A stretch of 19,480 bases of DNA from Oscillospiraceae bacterium (GCA_029004655.1 JAQVYP010000013.1:1-19480), one strand, 5' to 3'. Shown: positions 1 through 6,229, counted from the stretch's first letter. Program-made: numbers and translations. Notes: generated by a model not told the origin, from the sequence alone.

Positions 1-464
1 GCCCTCGCTAAAGCCACTCGTTGAATTTCCCCGCCTGATAATTCGCACGGCATATGATTTAATCTATCCGATATACCTAATATATCCACAAGCTAATTAA
101 AATAATACTCATCAACTTTTTCATTATATAATAATGATGGTATAATTATATTTTCTTTGGCAGTCATAATATCTAATAAATTAAATTGTTGAAATACGAA
201 TCCGATTTTATTTCTGCGTATTTCCGCAAGTTCGTCAGAATTTAATTTGGAAATATCTACAGAATCAAGTATAACTTCACCGCTTGATGGTTTATCAATT
301 CCAGCACATAAATTTAACAATGTACTTTTTCCTGACCCTGAAGCTCCTGTTATAGCAACAAATTGCTCTTTCTCTACAACGAAATCAACAGAATCTACAG
401 CATTAATGTAATTTGAACCTTGTTTATATGTTTTCGTTAAATTTATTGTTCTAAGCACTGTCAT
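1..464 (-). pseudogene. ABC transporter ATP-binding subunit (MacB/LolD-like), interrupted by an in-frame amber codon, cut by window edge
   Basis: This would be the nucleotide-binding subunit that powers a two-part membrane exporter of the MacB/LolD/antimicrobial-peptide type. The start at 464 has an AAAGGA site 8 bases upstream. Walker A (GASGSGKST) is at about residues 40-48 and the Q-loop (FVFQQFNLL) at about 89-97. After residue 123 a TAG (complement of 93-95) stops translation, but the same frame continues with the ABC signature LSGGEIQRVALARA up to the window edge. The expected residue there is Gln or Lys, one base away from TAG. Without suppression the product lacks the signature, Walker B and H-loop and cannot hydrolyse ATP. 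Its 5' end overlaps the end of the permease fragment by 14 bases, as in a translationally coupled operon. Family assignment is firm; exact substrate unknown. Confidence 0.85.
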
Positions 465-553
465 AATATATTTCCTTTACTTTTAGTATATTTATATATG
501 CTGGTATTATATGTGCAAGAATAGTTATAATAATTATAATCCCATATACTATA
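451..553 (-). pseudogene. C-terminal fragment of an ABC permease cut by the IS
   Basis: Reading the minus strand from 553, an open frame of 33 codons ends at TAG (451-453). It begins with a run of Ile, Leu and Val (YGIIIIITILAHIIP) like a last membrane helix, then a short basic tail (NILKVKEIYY). This is how FtsX/MacB-type permeases end, and the frame overlaps the start of the ATPase gene by 14 bases, as expected for a permease-ATPase operon. The frame has no start: it begins at the IS boundary. The missing 5' part should lie on the far side of an IS copy, outside this window. The call rests on context and hydrophobicity rather than a conserved motif. Confidence 0.5.
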
Positions 554-592
554 AGGTCACTGAAAAAAACCTGTTTTTAAAATTCGTAGATT

Positions 593-616
593 AATAGTGC
601 ATATTTATGCGCTATT
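593..616. repeat. Subterminal hairpin of the IS, downstream of the transposase
   Basis: AATAGTGCATA (593-603) and TATGCGCTATT (606-616) form an 11-bp inverted repeat containing one G-T wobble, separated by TT. It sits between the IS end and the transposase stop codon. It may shield the transposase gene from outside transcription or serve as a transposase contact. The same bases recur in copy 2. Confidence 0.6.
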
Positions 617-676
617 ATTTCAATGAATAATAGGTAATTTCGATAGTTTTTAGTCAAAAACAAAAAACAACCCCAA

Positions 677-2146
677 TCATGCTGCAGTTGGCCCTGTTAA
701 TTTGACTATCCGCTTCACATTTACCACAAATGCTGTAAAGTATGTTTGCAATCGCATAGCGGAAAGACCCACGGAATCAGCTCTGTCGAGCCCGTGCGTC
801 GTTTTCATTTCACCGTTTTTCTCTTCAATCCGATACCGGATTTTCAATCGCTCCCGGAATAAGTCGCTGTTCTCAAATTCAAGTCTTCGCCTGTTCTTCT
901 CGCTCGGCTGAGTAATATTGTAACATTTACCCTTTGATATTCCAATACGGCAGCTCTCACATAAGGGGCATTTTTGACACTTTCTTTTGCTGAAAAAATA
1001 ATTCAAATATGTGTTCCCGTTTTGTGCCGTTTTTTTCTCAACTCGCATTGCCAGTTCACCCGCTGGACATTGAAGCAATCCCGCGTCCTTATTGAAACAA
1101 AAACCTTCATCAAGAGGTGTTGCAGCTGCCGCTGCTACGGCGGAGTTCGTTCTTGCATAAAGCGTCACACCCCTTTCTTCGCATGCCGCAAGATTGTCTT
1201 CGCTGACATATGCCATATCGCCGATAACTTCTTTGGCCTGAACGCCGTTATCTATGGTTTTTTCAAGCAATGTCGGAAGTTGTGTGCAGTCCGCCTCGCC
1301 ACCATGCGTGACTTCAATACCTGCTATGATTCGTTCTTCGGTAATGGCTAAATGGTTCTTATACCCGAAAAACGTGCTGTTTGCCGTTTTGTGGCCAAAC
1401 CGAGCATCTTCATCGCCTTTTGAACGGATTTCACGGATGCGGTCTGTATCCAACAACTCTTTTATACGTTCACAAAGTTCAATCAATCCGGATTTTTCGC
1501 TTTGCAATATTTCCTCGCCAACACTTTCAAGCAGTCGGTATGTATATTCAATCTCATCGGTCAATTCGGCGCTTTCTCCCGGTTTCTCGGGGAGTTTTTC
1601 GGAAAGCTCTGCCGCCTCACGATAAATTTCACGACGCAGTTGTTTGCTCAAGTCGCGCAGTACCTGTGTCACTGTTTTGGGGCGAGCATTCGCATTTGTA
1701 TGCGTGGAATCAACGATGATCGCAGTAGATTTTATAAGACCTTTTTCTATTGCCTGCCTAATTGTTTCGCGGAGCATCTCCTCCAATATATCTTCTGTAA
1801 TACGTGTTTTACGGAATTTTGTAAGCAGACTCGGGTCTATCATCTCAGCTTCCGGGTCCAAGTCCAAAAAATATTTATACGCCATGTCGGTCTGCGCACT
1901 GCTGACAAGGCGTTCATCTGACAGATCATACACTTTCTTCAAAAACATCAGCTTAAACATCATCTCAGGCTCTTTTGCCGGACGACCGAAGTTTTCGCAA
2001 TATTGTTTGCGTAACATTGGATTTACAAAGCTAAAATCTATGTTTTCCTTGATTTTGCGCAGCAGATTATTCTGTGGAACAATAAGCTCATACAATCCTT
2101 GATATGGTGATAATGACAGCTTTATTTGACTGTTGTCCCTCAGCAT
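677..2146 (-). CDS. IS1182-family DDE transposase
   Basis: A 489-residue transposase that cuts and joins IS ends. An N-terminal DUF772-type domain (about residues 15-115, with NFGRPAKEPEMMFKLMFLK) precedes the catalytic core. Likely acidic residues are D146 (IIVDSTH), D310 (VIGDMAYVS) and E441 or E442 in RYRIEEKNGEMKTTHGL. A cysteine cluster at about 390-399 (CQKCPLCESC) is typical of this family. The start at 2146 has GGAGG 8 bases upstream. Length and motifs look intact, so the element may still be active. It is transcribed from its own promoter near the right IS end. Confidence 0.93.
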   Translation of the reverse strand: MLRDNSQIKLSLSPYQGLYELIVPQNNLLRKIKENIDFSFVNPMLRKQYCENFGRPAKEPEMMFKLMFLKKVYDLSDERLVSSAQTDMAYKYFLDLDPEAEMIDPSLLTKFRKTRITEDILEEMLRETIRQAIEKGLIKSTAIIVDSTHTNANARPKTVTQVLRDLSKQLRREIYREAAELSEKLPEKPGESAELTDEIEYTYRLLESVGEEILQSEKSGLIELCERIKELLDTDRIREIRSKGDEDARFGHKTANSTFFGYKNHLAITEERIIAGIEVTHGGEADCTQLPTLLEKTIDNGVQAKEVIGDMAYVSEDNLAACEERGVTLYARTNSAVAAAAATPLDEGFCFNKDAGLLQCPAGELAMRVEKKTAQNGNTYLNYFFSKRKCQKCPLCESCRIGISKGKCYNITQPSEKNRRRLEFENSDLFRERLKIRYRIEEKNGEMKTTHGLDRADSVGLSAMRLQTYFTAFVVNVKRIVKLTGPTAA

Positions 2147-2179
2147 TTCTTTCGCCTCCGTAGATGATTTCTATGTATT

Positions 2180-2208
2180 ATTATACCATATATTCACGAA
2201 AAAGTCCA
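2180..2208 (-). promoter_or_regulatory. Transposase promoter
   Basis: On the minus strand, TGGACT (complement of 2203-2208), a 17-bp spacer and a consensus TATAAT (complement of 2180-2185) precede the transposase gene by about 30 bases. The -35 matches the consensus at four of six positions. Confidence 0.6.
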
Positions 2209-2243
2209 TTTGTCTTGCGAAAAATAGACTTTTTCAGTGAGCT

Positions 2244-2387
2244 TATAACACAAGGGTTTTCAACGAAGATGGTATATATGAAATATCATTTTTATCAAAC
2301 GCAGAAAAAGCACGTGAACTCAGGTATTGGGTGCGAGAAATATTAAAAACTATCCGCAAACATGGGATAAAGATGAAAAGGTACTAA
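2244..2387 (+). pseudogene. 3' half of a BRO/antirepressor gene, separated from its 5' half
   Basis: The frame opens at the IS edge and ends at TAA (2385-2387). It encodes 47 residues beginning YNTRVFNEDGIYEISF and containing a WVREILKTIRKHG end. This is the second half of the BRO-N domain found in phage antirepressors, which has the pattern 'G(I/L)Y-x(n)-WV-x(n)-IRK'. No start codon is available on this side. Joined to the frame ending at 19345, it restores one continuous BRO-N domain with no gap. The gene is unlikely to be functional while the IS is present. Confidence 0.85.
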
Positions 2388-2390
2388 ACA

Positions 2391-2606
2391 TTGTTTATAT
2401 ACTGTGAAGCGGAAAAATTTGAAAAATGTTTTTTTGACGAAGATGACTCCCTAAAACAGGGACTCGCCGACAGTATGGGAAGAATGCAAGAAACAATACT
2501 TATCAATGAATCTGGTCTTTATAATCTTATTTTTGCAAGCAAAATGCCCGATGCTAAGAAGATTAAGCCTTGGGTGTCACATTTCGTTACCCCCTTATAC
2601 CTTTAA
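2391..2606 (+). pseudogene. Second BRO-N domain remnant
   Basis: A short open frame whose middle part (residues about 16-65) has the BRO-N pattern: an FDEDD stretch, then INESGLYNLIFASKMP, then DAKKIKPWVSH. In the family this continues as EVLPxIRKxG, but here it degenerates into VTPLYL and stops. No ribosome site or normal start is visible, and upstream similarity appears in another frame (KDEKVLNIVYIL at about 2367-2402), which suggests a frameshift. It is likely the end of another antirepressor gene left by recombination. Not expected to make a working protein. Confidence 0.55.
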
Positions 2607-2831
2607 TGCAATCTTCCCTATAAATAGAATTAATTTTGAATGTAGAACTTTGGTTTTGTAACACTAAGCACTTCCTCCTATCATTTGTGAGCGTGAATAT
2701 GATGTTTTATAAATTTGTTATTCTCCCCTTACTATTAACATGGTTTTTACTATACCCATCCAAATATCCGAAACTATGGGGTTTTTGATAGGTAGTCTAA
2801 ATCAAAAATTATTTATTTGAACGTTAAAAAA
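2607..2831. other. Intergenic stretch without recognised genes
   Basis: Between the BRO remnants and the replication region I see no convincing open frame, repeat or RNA on either strand. It is AT-rich and probably decayed sequence upstream of the origin. Confidence 0.5.
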
Positions 2832-2856
2832 GACGGATATTTCTTCCGCCGTTTTT
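2832..2856 (+). terminator. Probable terminator ahead of the replication region
   Basis: GACGGA and TCCGCC form a short stem with one mismatch around TATTTCT, followed by GTTTTT, with an A-run before it. It would stop plus-strand transcripts from the BRO remnants or IS from entering the replication control region. Confidence 0.5.
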
Positions 2857-2900
2857 ATGTGTTATATAGTCGCTTTATATTTTCAAAAATAGTAAAGTTT

Positions 2901-2927
2901 CAGTACTAACCAGTGTGGTTAGCACTG
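2901..2927. repeat. 27-bp near-palindrome near the putative origin
   Basis: CAGTACTAACC (2901-2911) and GGTTAGCACTG (2917-2927) pair over 11 positions with one mismatch around a 5-base loop AGTGT. A further outer pair, GTTTCA (2897) and TGAAAC (2954), could extend the structure. It lies about 65 bases from a perfect DnaA box, so it may be a protein-binding or strand-opening site of the origin. No transcript reading through it as a terminator is evident because no T-run follows. Confidence 0.55.
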
Positions 2928-2993
2928 ACGGCAAAGCCATATACCACAACAGTTGAAACACAGCAATAACGAGGTTTACTGCACAACACAAAT

Positions 2994-3014
2994 TTATCCA
3001 CAATTATTTCCACA
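2994..3014 (+). promoter_or_regulatory. DnaA box pair, putative replication origin
   Basis: TTATCCACA at 2994-3002 is a perfect match to the bacterial DnaA box, and TATTTCCACA follows at 3005-3014 as a weaker variant. A very AT-rich stretch of about 100 bases follows before the rep promoter, suitable for duplex opening. The position directly upstream of a plasmid initiator gene supports an origin role. Confidence 0.55.
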
Positions 3015-3072
3015 TTCATGAATTAAATAAAGCTTGATACAAATTCGACACAAAAAGTTTAAATTTACTTAA

Positions 3073-3101
3073 TTGCAATTATTTGATATATATGGTATAA
3101 A
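3073..3101 (+). promoter_or_regulatory. Promoter of the rep mRNA
   Basis: TTGCAA (3073-3078), a 17-bp spacer and TATAAA (3096-3101) predict a start near 3108. The mRNA would have a leader of about 227 bases, most of which is structured and opposed by a predicted antisense RNA. Confidence 0.6.
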
Positions 3102-3110
3102 TAATTAACA

Positions 3111-3186
3111 ATAAAAAAAGCCCCACAACACAACACATTGTAGGGCGAGTAAGACCGTGTGTTCGCAGCACTTGGTCATCTCCTAT
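3111..3186 (-). ncRNA. Predicted antisense RNA controlling rep expression
   Basis: A minus-strand promoter (TTGTAA, complement of 3216-3221; 17-bp spacer; TATGAT, complement of 3193-3198) should start an RNA near 3186. It ends at a terminator formed by GCCCTACAA and TTGTGGGGC (complement of 3120-3146, nine pairs with one mismatch, 9-base loop) followed by seven T. The RNA is about 75 nt and wholly complementary to the 5' leader of the rep mRNA. It has a second hairpin from GACC and GGTC (3153-3177). No open frame fits. This is the layout of antisense copy-number control in Gram-positive plasmids such as pIP501 and pT181. Function is inferred. Confidence 0.65.
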
Positions 3187-3264
3187 ACACATATCATACC
3201 ATGTGTTTAGAGAATTTACAATAAATTATCCTTTAATTTATTTTGAATGAATGATGAACAGTGA

Positions 3265-3297
3265 AAAAGCCAGCGGTCTGTGGGCTTTTATTTTTTT
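3265..3297 (+). terminator. Attenuator-type terminator in the rep leader
   Basis: AAAAGCC (3265-3271) pairs with GGCTTTT (3283-3289), followed by A and seven T, 38 bases before the rep start. Its loop contains CGGTCT (3274-3279), the perfect complement of AGACCG at 3152-3157 in the antisense-covered part of the leader. Pairing of these two could prevent the terminator. Antisense binding would remove AGACCG and let it form. Confidence 0.65.
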
Positions 3298-3334
3298 GTT
3301 AATTCAATATTTTAAATTAAAGGAGTTAAAAGCT

Positions 3335-4240
3335 ATGACAAAACAATATCAAGGAAGTTTCAGGACAAAACAAATACCATTCACGCAAATTCCTAACACA
3401 CTTATAAGAGATAAGAACATATCTTTAAAAGCAAAAGGATTATATATGATTATCCAGTCATATATAACCATTCCTAATTTTATCCTATACAAGAAATACT
3501 TAATTAAACAATGTGTTGAGGGTGTAAAAGCTTTTGATTCTGCATGGAACGAATTAAAAAAAACAGGGTATCTTAAACAATATAAGTATCGCAACGTAGA
3601 AGATTCCGGTTTTACATATGAATATGAGCTATTGGATGTGCCTGTCATTGATGACGATGATGACAATCCATCATCATATTTTGATAATAATATTGTAGAC
3701 CCCCAAAATGGGGGTGTAGACCTAGACCCCCATTTTGTAGGGGTACAAAATGTAGACCTACAAAATGGGGGTGATATAAATAATATTAATATAAATAATA
3801 CTGAATCTATTAATACTATCTTATCTAATCATAATGATATGATAAGAAAAGATACGATATCTGAAAAAGAACGACAAAGCAACATGGAAACATTAAAAGC
3901 GAATATTGAACCTGATATCATAAAACAGAAATATCCGGACAAAAAAGAAATAATAAATGAAATATTCAATATAATATGCGATACTGTAAACAGCAACAAA
4001 CAGTATATTACCATATCCGGCGATATCAAACCAATCAAAGTGGTTAAAGATTGTTTGTTTAAACTTGATAGCAGTCATTTAGAATATGTAATTGATTCTT
4101 TAGAACGTACTACTGCCGATATTCGCAATCCAAAAGCCTATATACTTGCAACGATATACAATTCGTACCATACATATAACAATGCTATGGGTTTTAGTTT
4201 CAACCACGATTTTAAAGATAGTTTTTTTGTAAAAGAATAA
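3335..4240 (+). CDS. Plasmid/phage replication initiator (RepA-like, DUF6017 C-terminus)
   Basis: A 301-residue initiator-type protein. The N-terminal winged-helix region (about residues 7-105, beginning SFRTKQIPFTQIPNTLI) is typical of replication proteins of Firmicute plasmids and phages. A polar linker (about 108-190) includes DNA-level repeats at 3696-3773. The C-terminal domain (about 190-285, ending RNPKAYILATIYNSYHTY) resembles DUF6017, which often closes these proteins. The chosen start has AAAGGAG 9 bases upstream. An in-frame ATG at 3251 lacks a ribosome site and would translate through the attenuator. The gene probably binds the nearby origin and recruits host replication proteins. 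It is likely regulated by the antisense RNA and attenuator in its leader. Confidence 0.8.
   Translation: MTKQYQGSFRTKQIPFTQIPNTLIRDKNISLKAKGLYMIIQSYITIPNFILYKKYLIKQCVEGVKAFDSAWNELKKTGYLKQYKYRNVEDSGFTYEYELLDVPVIDDDDDNPSSYFDNNIVDPQNGGVDLDPHFVGVQNVDLQNGGDINNININNTESINTILSNHNDMIRKDTISEKERQSNMETLKANIEPDIIKQKYPDKKEIINEIFNIICDTVNSNKQYITISGDIKPIKVVKDCLFKLDSSHLEYVIDSLERTTADIRNPKAYILATIYNSYHTYNNAMGFSFNHDFKDSFFVKE
3696..3773. repeat. Iteron-like repeat cluster inside the rep gene
   Basis: A GC-rich island in an AT-rich gene. ACCCCC-AAAAT-GGGGGT (3699-3715) is a palindrome. ACCCCCATTTTGTAGG (3726-3741) and CCTACAAAATGGGGGT (3757-3772) are a perfect 16-bp inverted repeat with a 15-base loop that itself holds another GTACAAAATGTAGA unit. 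Variants of TAGACC and ACAAAATG recur at least three times. In several Gram-positive plasmids the origin lies inside rep as such repeats, so this is a candidate initiator-binding site. Confidence 0.65.
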
Positions 4241-4427
4241 TGTTAAACTTAAAGTAATACATTTATAACGCCTAATAGTTTTGTGTAAAAATATTGACTA
4301 CAATATAATGTAGGAAGTTTGAACTGTGACTTTTAGTGCGATGAAAAATGATAAAATTCCACCTTGTGGAAAACATTAAAAGTGACCTTTGGTACTATCG
4401 AAAAAAGTTTAATGAACAAAAACATGC
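4241..4427. repeat. Intergenic region with hairpin and imperfect direct repeat
   Basis: Between rep and the next gene there is a perfect small hairpin, TTCCAC-CTT-GTGGAA (4357-4371). It is flanked by two similar 22-base units starting at 4326 and 4382 (shared GTGAC-TTT-GT-AT-AAAA). No gene is visible. The units could be binding sites of a replication protein, but the match is imperfect. Confidence 0.35.
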
Positions 4428-4456
4428 TTGACTTAAATATTGATTTATGCTATCAT
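4428..4456 (+). promoter_or_regulatory. Promoter of the DUF536-type gene
   Basis: TTGACT (4428-4433), 17-bp spacer and TATCAT (4451-4456), about 38 bases before the ATG. Confidence 0.6.
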
Positions 4457-4493
4457 TTTCATACATAAAAAAATGAAAAGATGAAACACAACT

Positions 4494-5030
4494 ATGAACG
4501 ATAAATTATTGACTGTAAAAGAAGTAGCCGAAACTGCAGGGGTTTCCACACAATCGGTTTACAAACTTATGAAAGATAAATTGCAAACCTATATAGTAGA
4601 GGTTGCAAACCAGAAAATGCTCAAAGCCAAAGTGTTATCTGAACACTATAATATTGAGTTGCAAACAATTACAACCGAAAAAACCGAAGAGTTGCAAACT
4701 GATACAACCAAGTTGCAAACGGTTGCAAACCAAGGAAACTTTGAGTTTATGGCCTTTTTGAAAGAGGAAATAAAAAACAAGAATACGCAACTTGAAAATA
4801 AAGATAAAATCATACTCGATAAAGAGAGTATCATAAAAGATAAAGACAAAAACATAATTGAATTAACAGCTACGATAACGGAGTTGACTGACAGGCTTGC
4901 GACATTGTTTGAAAATTCACAACAGCTACAGCAGAACCAACAGCTTTTAGAAGCGAAATATCAAGAAAGTGAAGAGCAGTCTGACACCCCAAAAAAAGGC
5001 TTTTTCAAAAAAATGTTCAATAAAAAATAA
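4494..5030 (+). CDS. DUF536-type plasmid accessory protein with N-terminal HTH and coiled coil
   Basis: A 178-residue protein. Residues about 4-26 (LLTVKEVAETAGVSTQSVYK) are a MerR-like helix-turn-helix. Residues about 85-165 are a long charged coiled coil (KNTQLENKDKIILDKESI), and the tail is basic and aromatic (KKGFFKKMFNKK). This plan is that of DUF536 proteins, which sit next to rep on many lactic-acid-bacterial and clostridial plasmids and are thought to help replication or maintenance. Repeated Leu-Gln-Thr peptides arise from six TTGCAAAC boxes in the coding sequence. It has its own promoter and ends 10 bases from the convergent mazF-like gene. The biochemical function is not established. 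Confidence 0.7.
   Translation: MNDKLLTVKEVAETAGVSTQSVYKLMKDKLQTYIVEVANQKMLKAKVLSEHYNIELQTITTEKTEELQTDTTKLQTVANQGNFEFMAFLKEEIKNKNTQLENKDKIILDKESIIKDKDKNIIELTATITELTDRLATLFENSQQLQQNQQLLEAKYQESEEQSDTPKKGFFKKMFNKK
4581..4730 (+). repeat. Six TTGCAAAC boxes inside the DUF536-type gene
   Basis: TTGCAAAC occurs at 4581, 4603, 4659, 4692, 4713 and 4723, always in the same orientation and usually preceded by AG or GG. Spacings of 22, 56, 33, 21 and 10 bp are mostly close to whole helical turns. This is what iterons bound by a protein on one DNA face look like. The alternative is that they simply encode a repeated Leu-Gln-Thr peptide. Confidence 0.6.
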
Positions 5031-5056
5031 CCCTCATTATCAACAAAGGTTATTTT
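5024..5056. terminator. Bidirectional terminator between convergent genes
   Basis: AAAATAACC (5024-5032) pairs perfectly with GGTTATTTT (5048-5056). The stem overlaps the last codons of both convergent genes and gives a T-rich arm on either strand, so it could end both transcripts. The stem is AT-rich and so of moderate strength. Confidence 0.5.
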
Positions 5057-5375
5057 CAATTTCAGAAAAAATAGTTTCTAATATTTCTTTCAATAAATCA
5101 TCAGGGATTTTTTCAACAAATTTAAAATCCCTATTTATAATATCCAGCGATTTTACATGTTCGCATAAAACAACACCGGAAGTGATGGTTCGTGAATCCA
5201 GAGGTACATGTAATGGGAAAGGTCTATTAGTATTAGTAATAGGACAAACGATAACAAGATTAGTTTTTCCATTAAAAAAATTATTGCTTACAACTACCGC
5301 TGGACGATATCCGGCTTGTTCATGTCCACTCTGTGGGTTAAAATCTAATTTAATAATATCCCCTTGATTTACCAT
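5040..5375 (-). CDS. mazF: MazF/PemK-family mRNA interferase toxin
   Basis: A 111-residue ribosome-independent endoribonuclease toxin that cuts cellular mRNA at short motifs when its antitoxin is lost. The typical start GDIIKLDFNP, R24 in the GYRPAVV loop and T47 in CPITN correspond to the conserved catalytic Arg and Thr of MazF. The late block FVEKIPDDLLKEI, near the C-terminus, is also typical. Its start overlaps the antitoxin's end by 7 bases, so translation is coupled. On a plasmid-like element this pair serves for maintenance by killing plasmid-free cells. Confidence 0.9.
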   Translation of the reverse strand: MVNQGDIIKLDFNPQSGHEQAGYRPAVVVSNNFFNGKTNLVIVCPITNTNRPFPLHVPLDSRTITSGVVLCEHVKSLDIINRDFKFVEKIPDDLLKEILETIFSEIENNLC

Positions 5376-5617
5376 ATTTCATCACCTACAGGAGCGCCCC
5401 AGTCAATTTCAATTGGCTCATACTCATCATTGTAATTCTCAAATCGTTCTTGAATTGTTTTATAGGTATTGGTTTTCTCTTTTTTCTTAATAACAAGATA
5501 ATTATTTTCAATTATAAGTTCAACCATATCATTATCTTTTAAATCCAGACTTTCCAATAAAGGTTTGGGTATACGAATTCCCTGCGAATTTCCCCATTTG
5601 ACTATATTTGTAACCAT
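5369..5617 (-). CDS. mazE: MazE/AbrB-family antitoxin
   Basis: An 82-residue antitoxin with an N-terminal AbrB/MazE swapped-hairpin DNA-binding domain (VTNIVKWGNSQGIRIPK, then LDLKDNDMVELII) and an acidic C-terminal tail (EYEPIEIDWGAPVGDE) of the kind that wraps the MazF dimer. The start at 5617 was chosen over an upstream ATG at 5647 because GAGGTG lies just before it and the family begins MVTxIVKWGNS. It probably represses its own promoter together with the toxin. Confidence 0.88.
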   Translation of the reverse strand: MVTNIVKWGNSQGIRIPKPLLESLDLKDNDMVELIIENNYLVIKKKEKTNTYKTIQERFENYNDEYEPIEIDWGAPVGDEIW

Positions 5618-5647
5618 GTTATTCACCTCAAATAATTGTATATACAT

Positions 5648-5676
5648 AGTATATCCTATTTTTTTGCAAATGTCAA
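5648..5676 (-). promoter_or_regulatory. Promoter of the mazEF pair
   Basis: TTGACA (complement of 5671-5676), 17-bp spacer, TATACT (complement of 5648-5653), 30 bases before the antitoxin start. Confidence 0.75.
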
Positions 5677-5694
5677 TATAGATGTGTTACATTA

Positions 5695-5964
5695 TTAATT
5701 ATATATTTCACGCCTATGTGCTATATTGATAATGTGAATATTGATTTGTTTGTCTTGTATATCAGCGATAATCCTATATGTCCCAACACGATACCGCCAA
5801 TAATCCTTTTTATCACCAGTCAACGCTTTGCCGTGTAAACGTGGATTTTCACACTCAATAAGATTTTTTTCAATCCATCCAATGATTATTTTAGCGTGGT
5901 ATTTATCAATTTTTTTTAAAGATCGTAATGCTCGATCGCTGAACACTACATTAAATTTCGCCAT
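5695..5964 (-). CDS. RelE/ParE-family toxin
   Basis: An 89-residue toxin of the RelE fold. The motifs RLHGKALTGDKKDYWRYRVG and YRIIADIQ, and the end HRREIY, are those of RelE-like mRNA interferases. R57, R59, R64 and H83-R85 and Y88 are in the positions expected for RNA binding and cleavage. The start overlaps the upstream antitoxin gene by 14 bases. RelE and ParE cannot be separated reliably by eye, but the arginine pattern favours RelE, which cuts mRNA on ribosomes. Confidence 0.88.
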   Translation of the reverse strand: MAKFNVVFSDRALRSLKKIDKYHAKIIIGWIEKNLIECENPRLHGKALTGDKKDYWRYRVGTYRIIADIQDKQINIHIINIAHRREIYN

Positions 5965-6181
5965 CGTTGATACCTAATTCTTTTTTAACTTCTTCAAATG
6001 AATAAAATTTTTTATCAGGATTATTTTCATATTCTCTAATATATTTTAAATCATACTCATCTTCTAATTTTTCAAAAAAGATATTTTTTAATGCTTCCGA
6101 TAAATTAAGCCCGTGTAAGTTTGCGTAATTTTCCATTAATATTTTTTCTTGTTCTGAAACACGTAAAGAAATATGCGGCAT
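5951..6181 (-). CDS. Ribbon-helix-helix antitoxin (DUF6290/RelB-like)
   Basis: A 76-residue antitoxin. MPHISLRVSEQEKILMENYA forms the N-terminal strand and first helix of a ribbon-helix-helix domain, and LNLSEALKNIFFEKLEDEYD the second helix. The C-terminal part (YSFEEVKKELGI) would bind the toxin. The start has GGAGG 7 bases upstream. Directly paired with the RelE-type toxin. Confidence 0.85.
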   Translation of the reverse strand: MPHISLRVSEQEKILMENYANLHGLNLSEALKNIFFEKLEDEYDLKYIREYENNPDKKFYSFEEVKKELGINDGEI

Positions 6182-6200
6182 ATAATCACCTCCGTATTAC

Positions 6201-6229
6201 ATTGTAACACATTATTTAAGTCATGTCAA
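6201..6229 (-). promoter_or_regulatory. Promoter of the RHH/RelE pair
   Basis: TTGACA (complement of 6224-6229), 17-bp spacer, TACAAT (complement of 6201-6206), 20 bases from the antitoxin start. Confidence 0.78.

Larger units (their letters stand above)
554..2243 (-). mobile_element. Complete IS1182-family insertion sequence, copy 1
   Basis: An insertion sequence of about 1.69 kb with imperfect terminal inverted repeats: AGGTCACTGAAAAA at 554 and, on the other strand, AGCTCACTGAAAAA ending at 2243. One intact transposase fills it. The ends are uncertain by 1-3 bases because flanking bases also match. The left flank is the ABC permease frame and the right flank is the 3' half of a BRO gene, so the two sides come from different loci. 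TATA stands at both edges, but the better match is between the right flank here and the left flank of copy 2 (see the element entry). Its base composition is visibly richer in G+C than its surroundings, which suggests acquisition from another genome. Confidence 0.85.

Noticed and set aside
93..95. TAG read as a sense codon through an altered genetic code
   Set aside because: Only one gene shows an internal TAG with continuing homology, and the neighbouring permease fragment appears to use TAG as its stop.
2164..2346. A plus-strand frame crossing the right IS end
   Set aside because: It joins IS sequence to the BRO fragment in the wrong frame. The correct frame begins at 2244.
3251..3334. An N-terminal extension of the rep protein
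   Set aside because: It would be translated from an ATG without ribosome site through the attenuator. The ATG at 3335 has an ideal site and fits the family's start.
4321..4410. Strong iterons between rep and the DUF536-type gene
   Set aside because: The two units match only in part and occur twice, too little to call a binding array.
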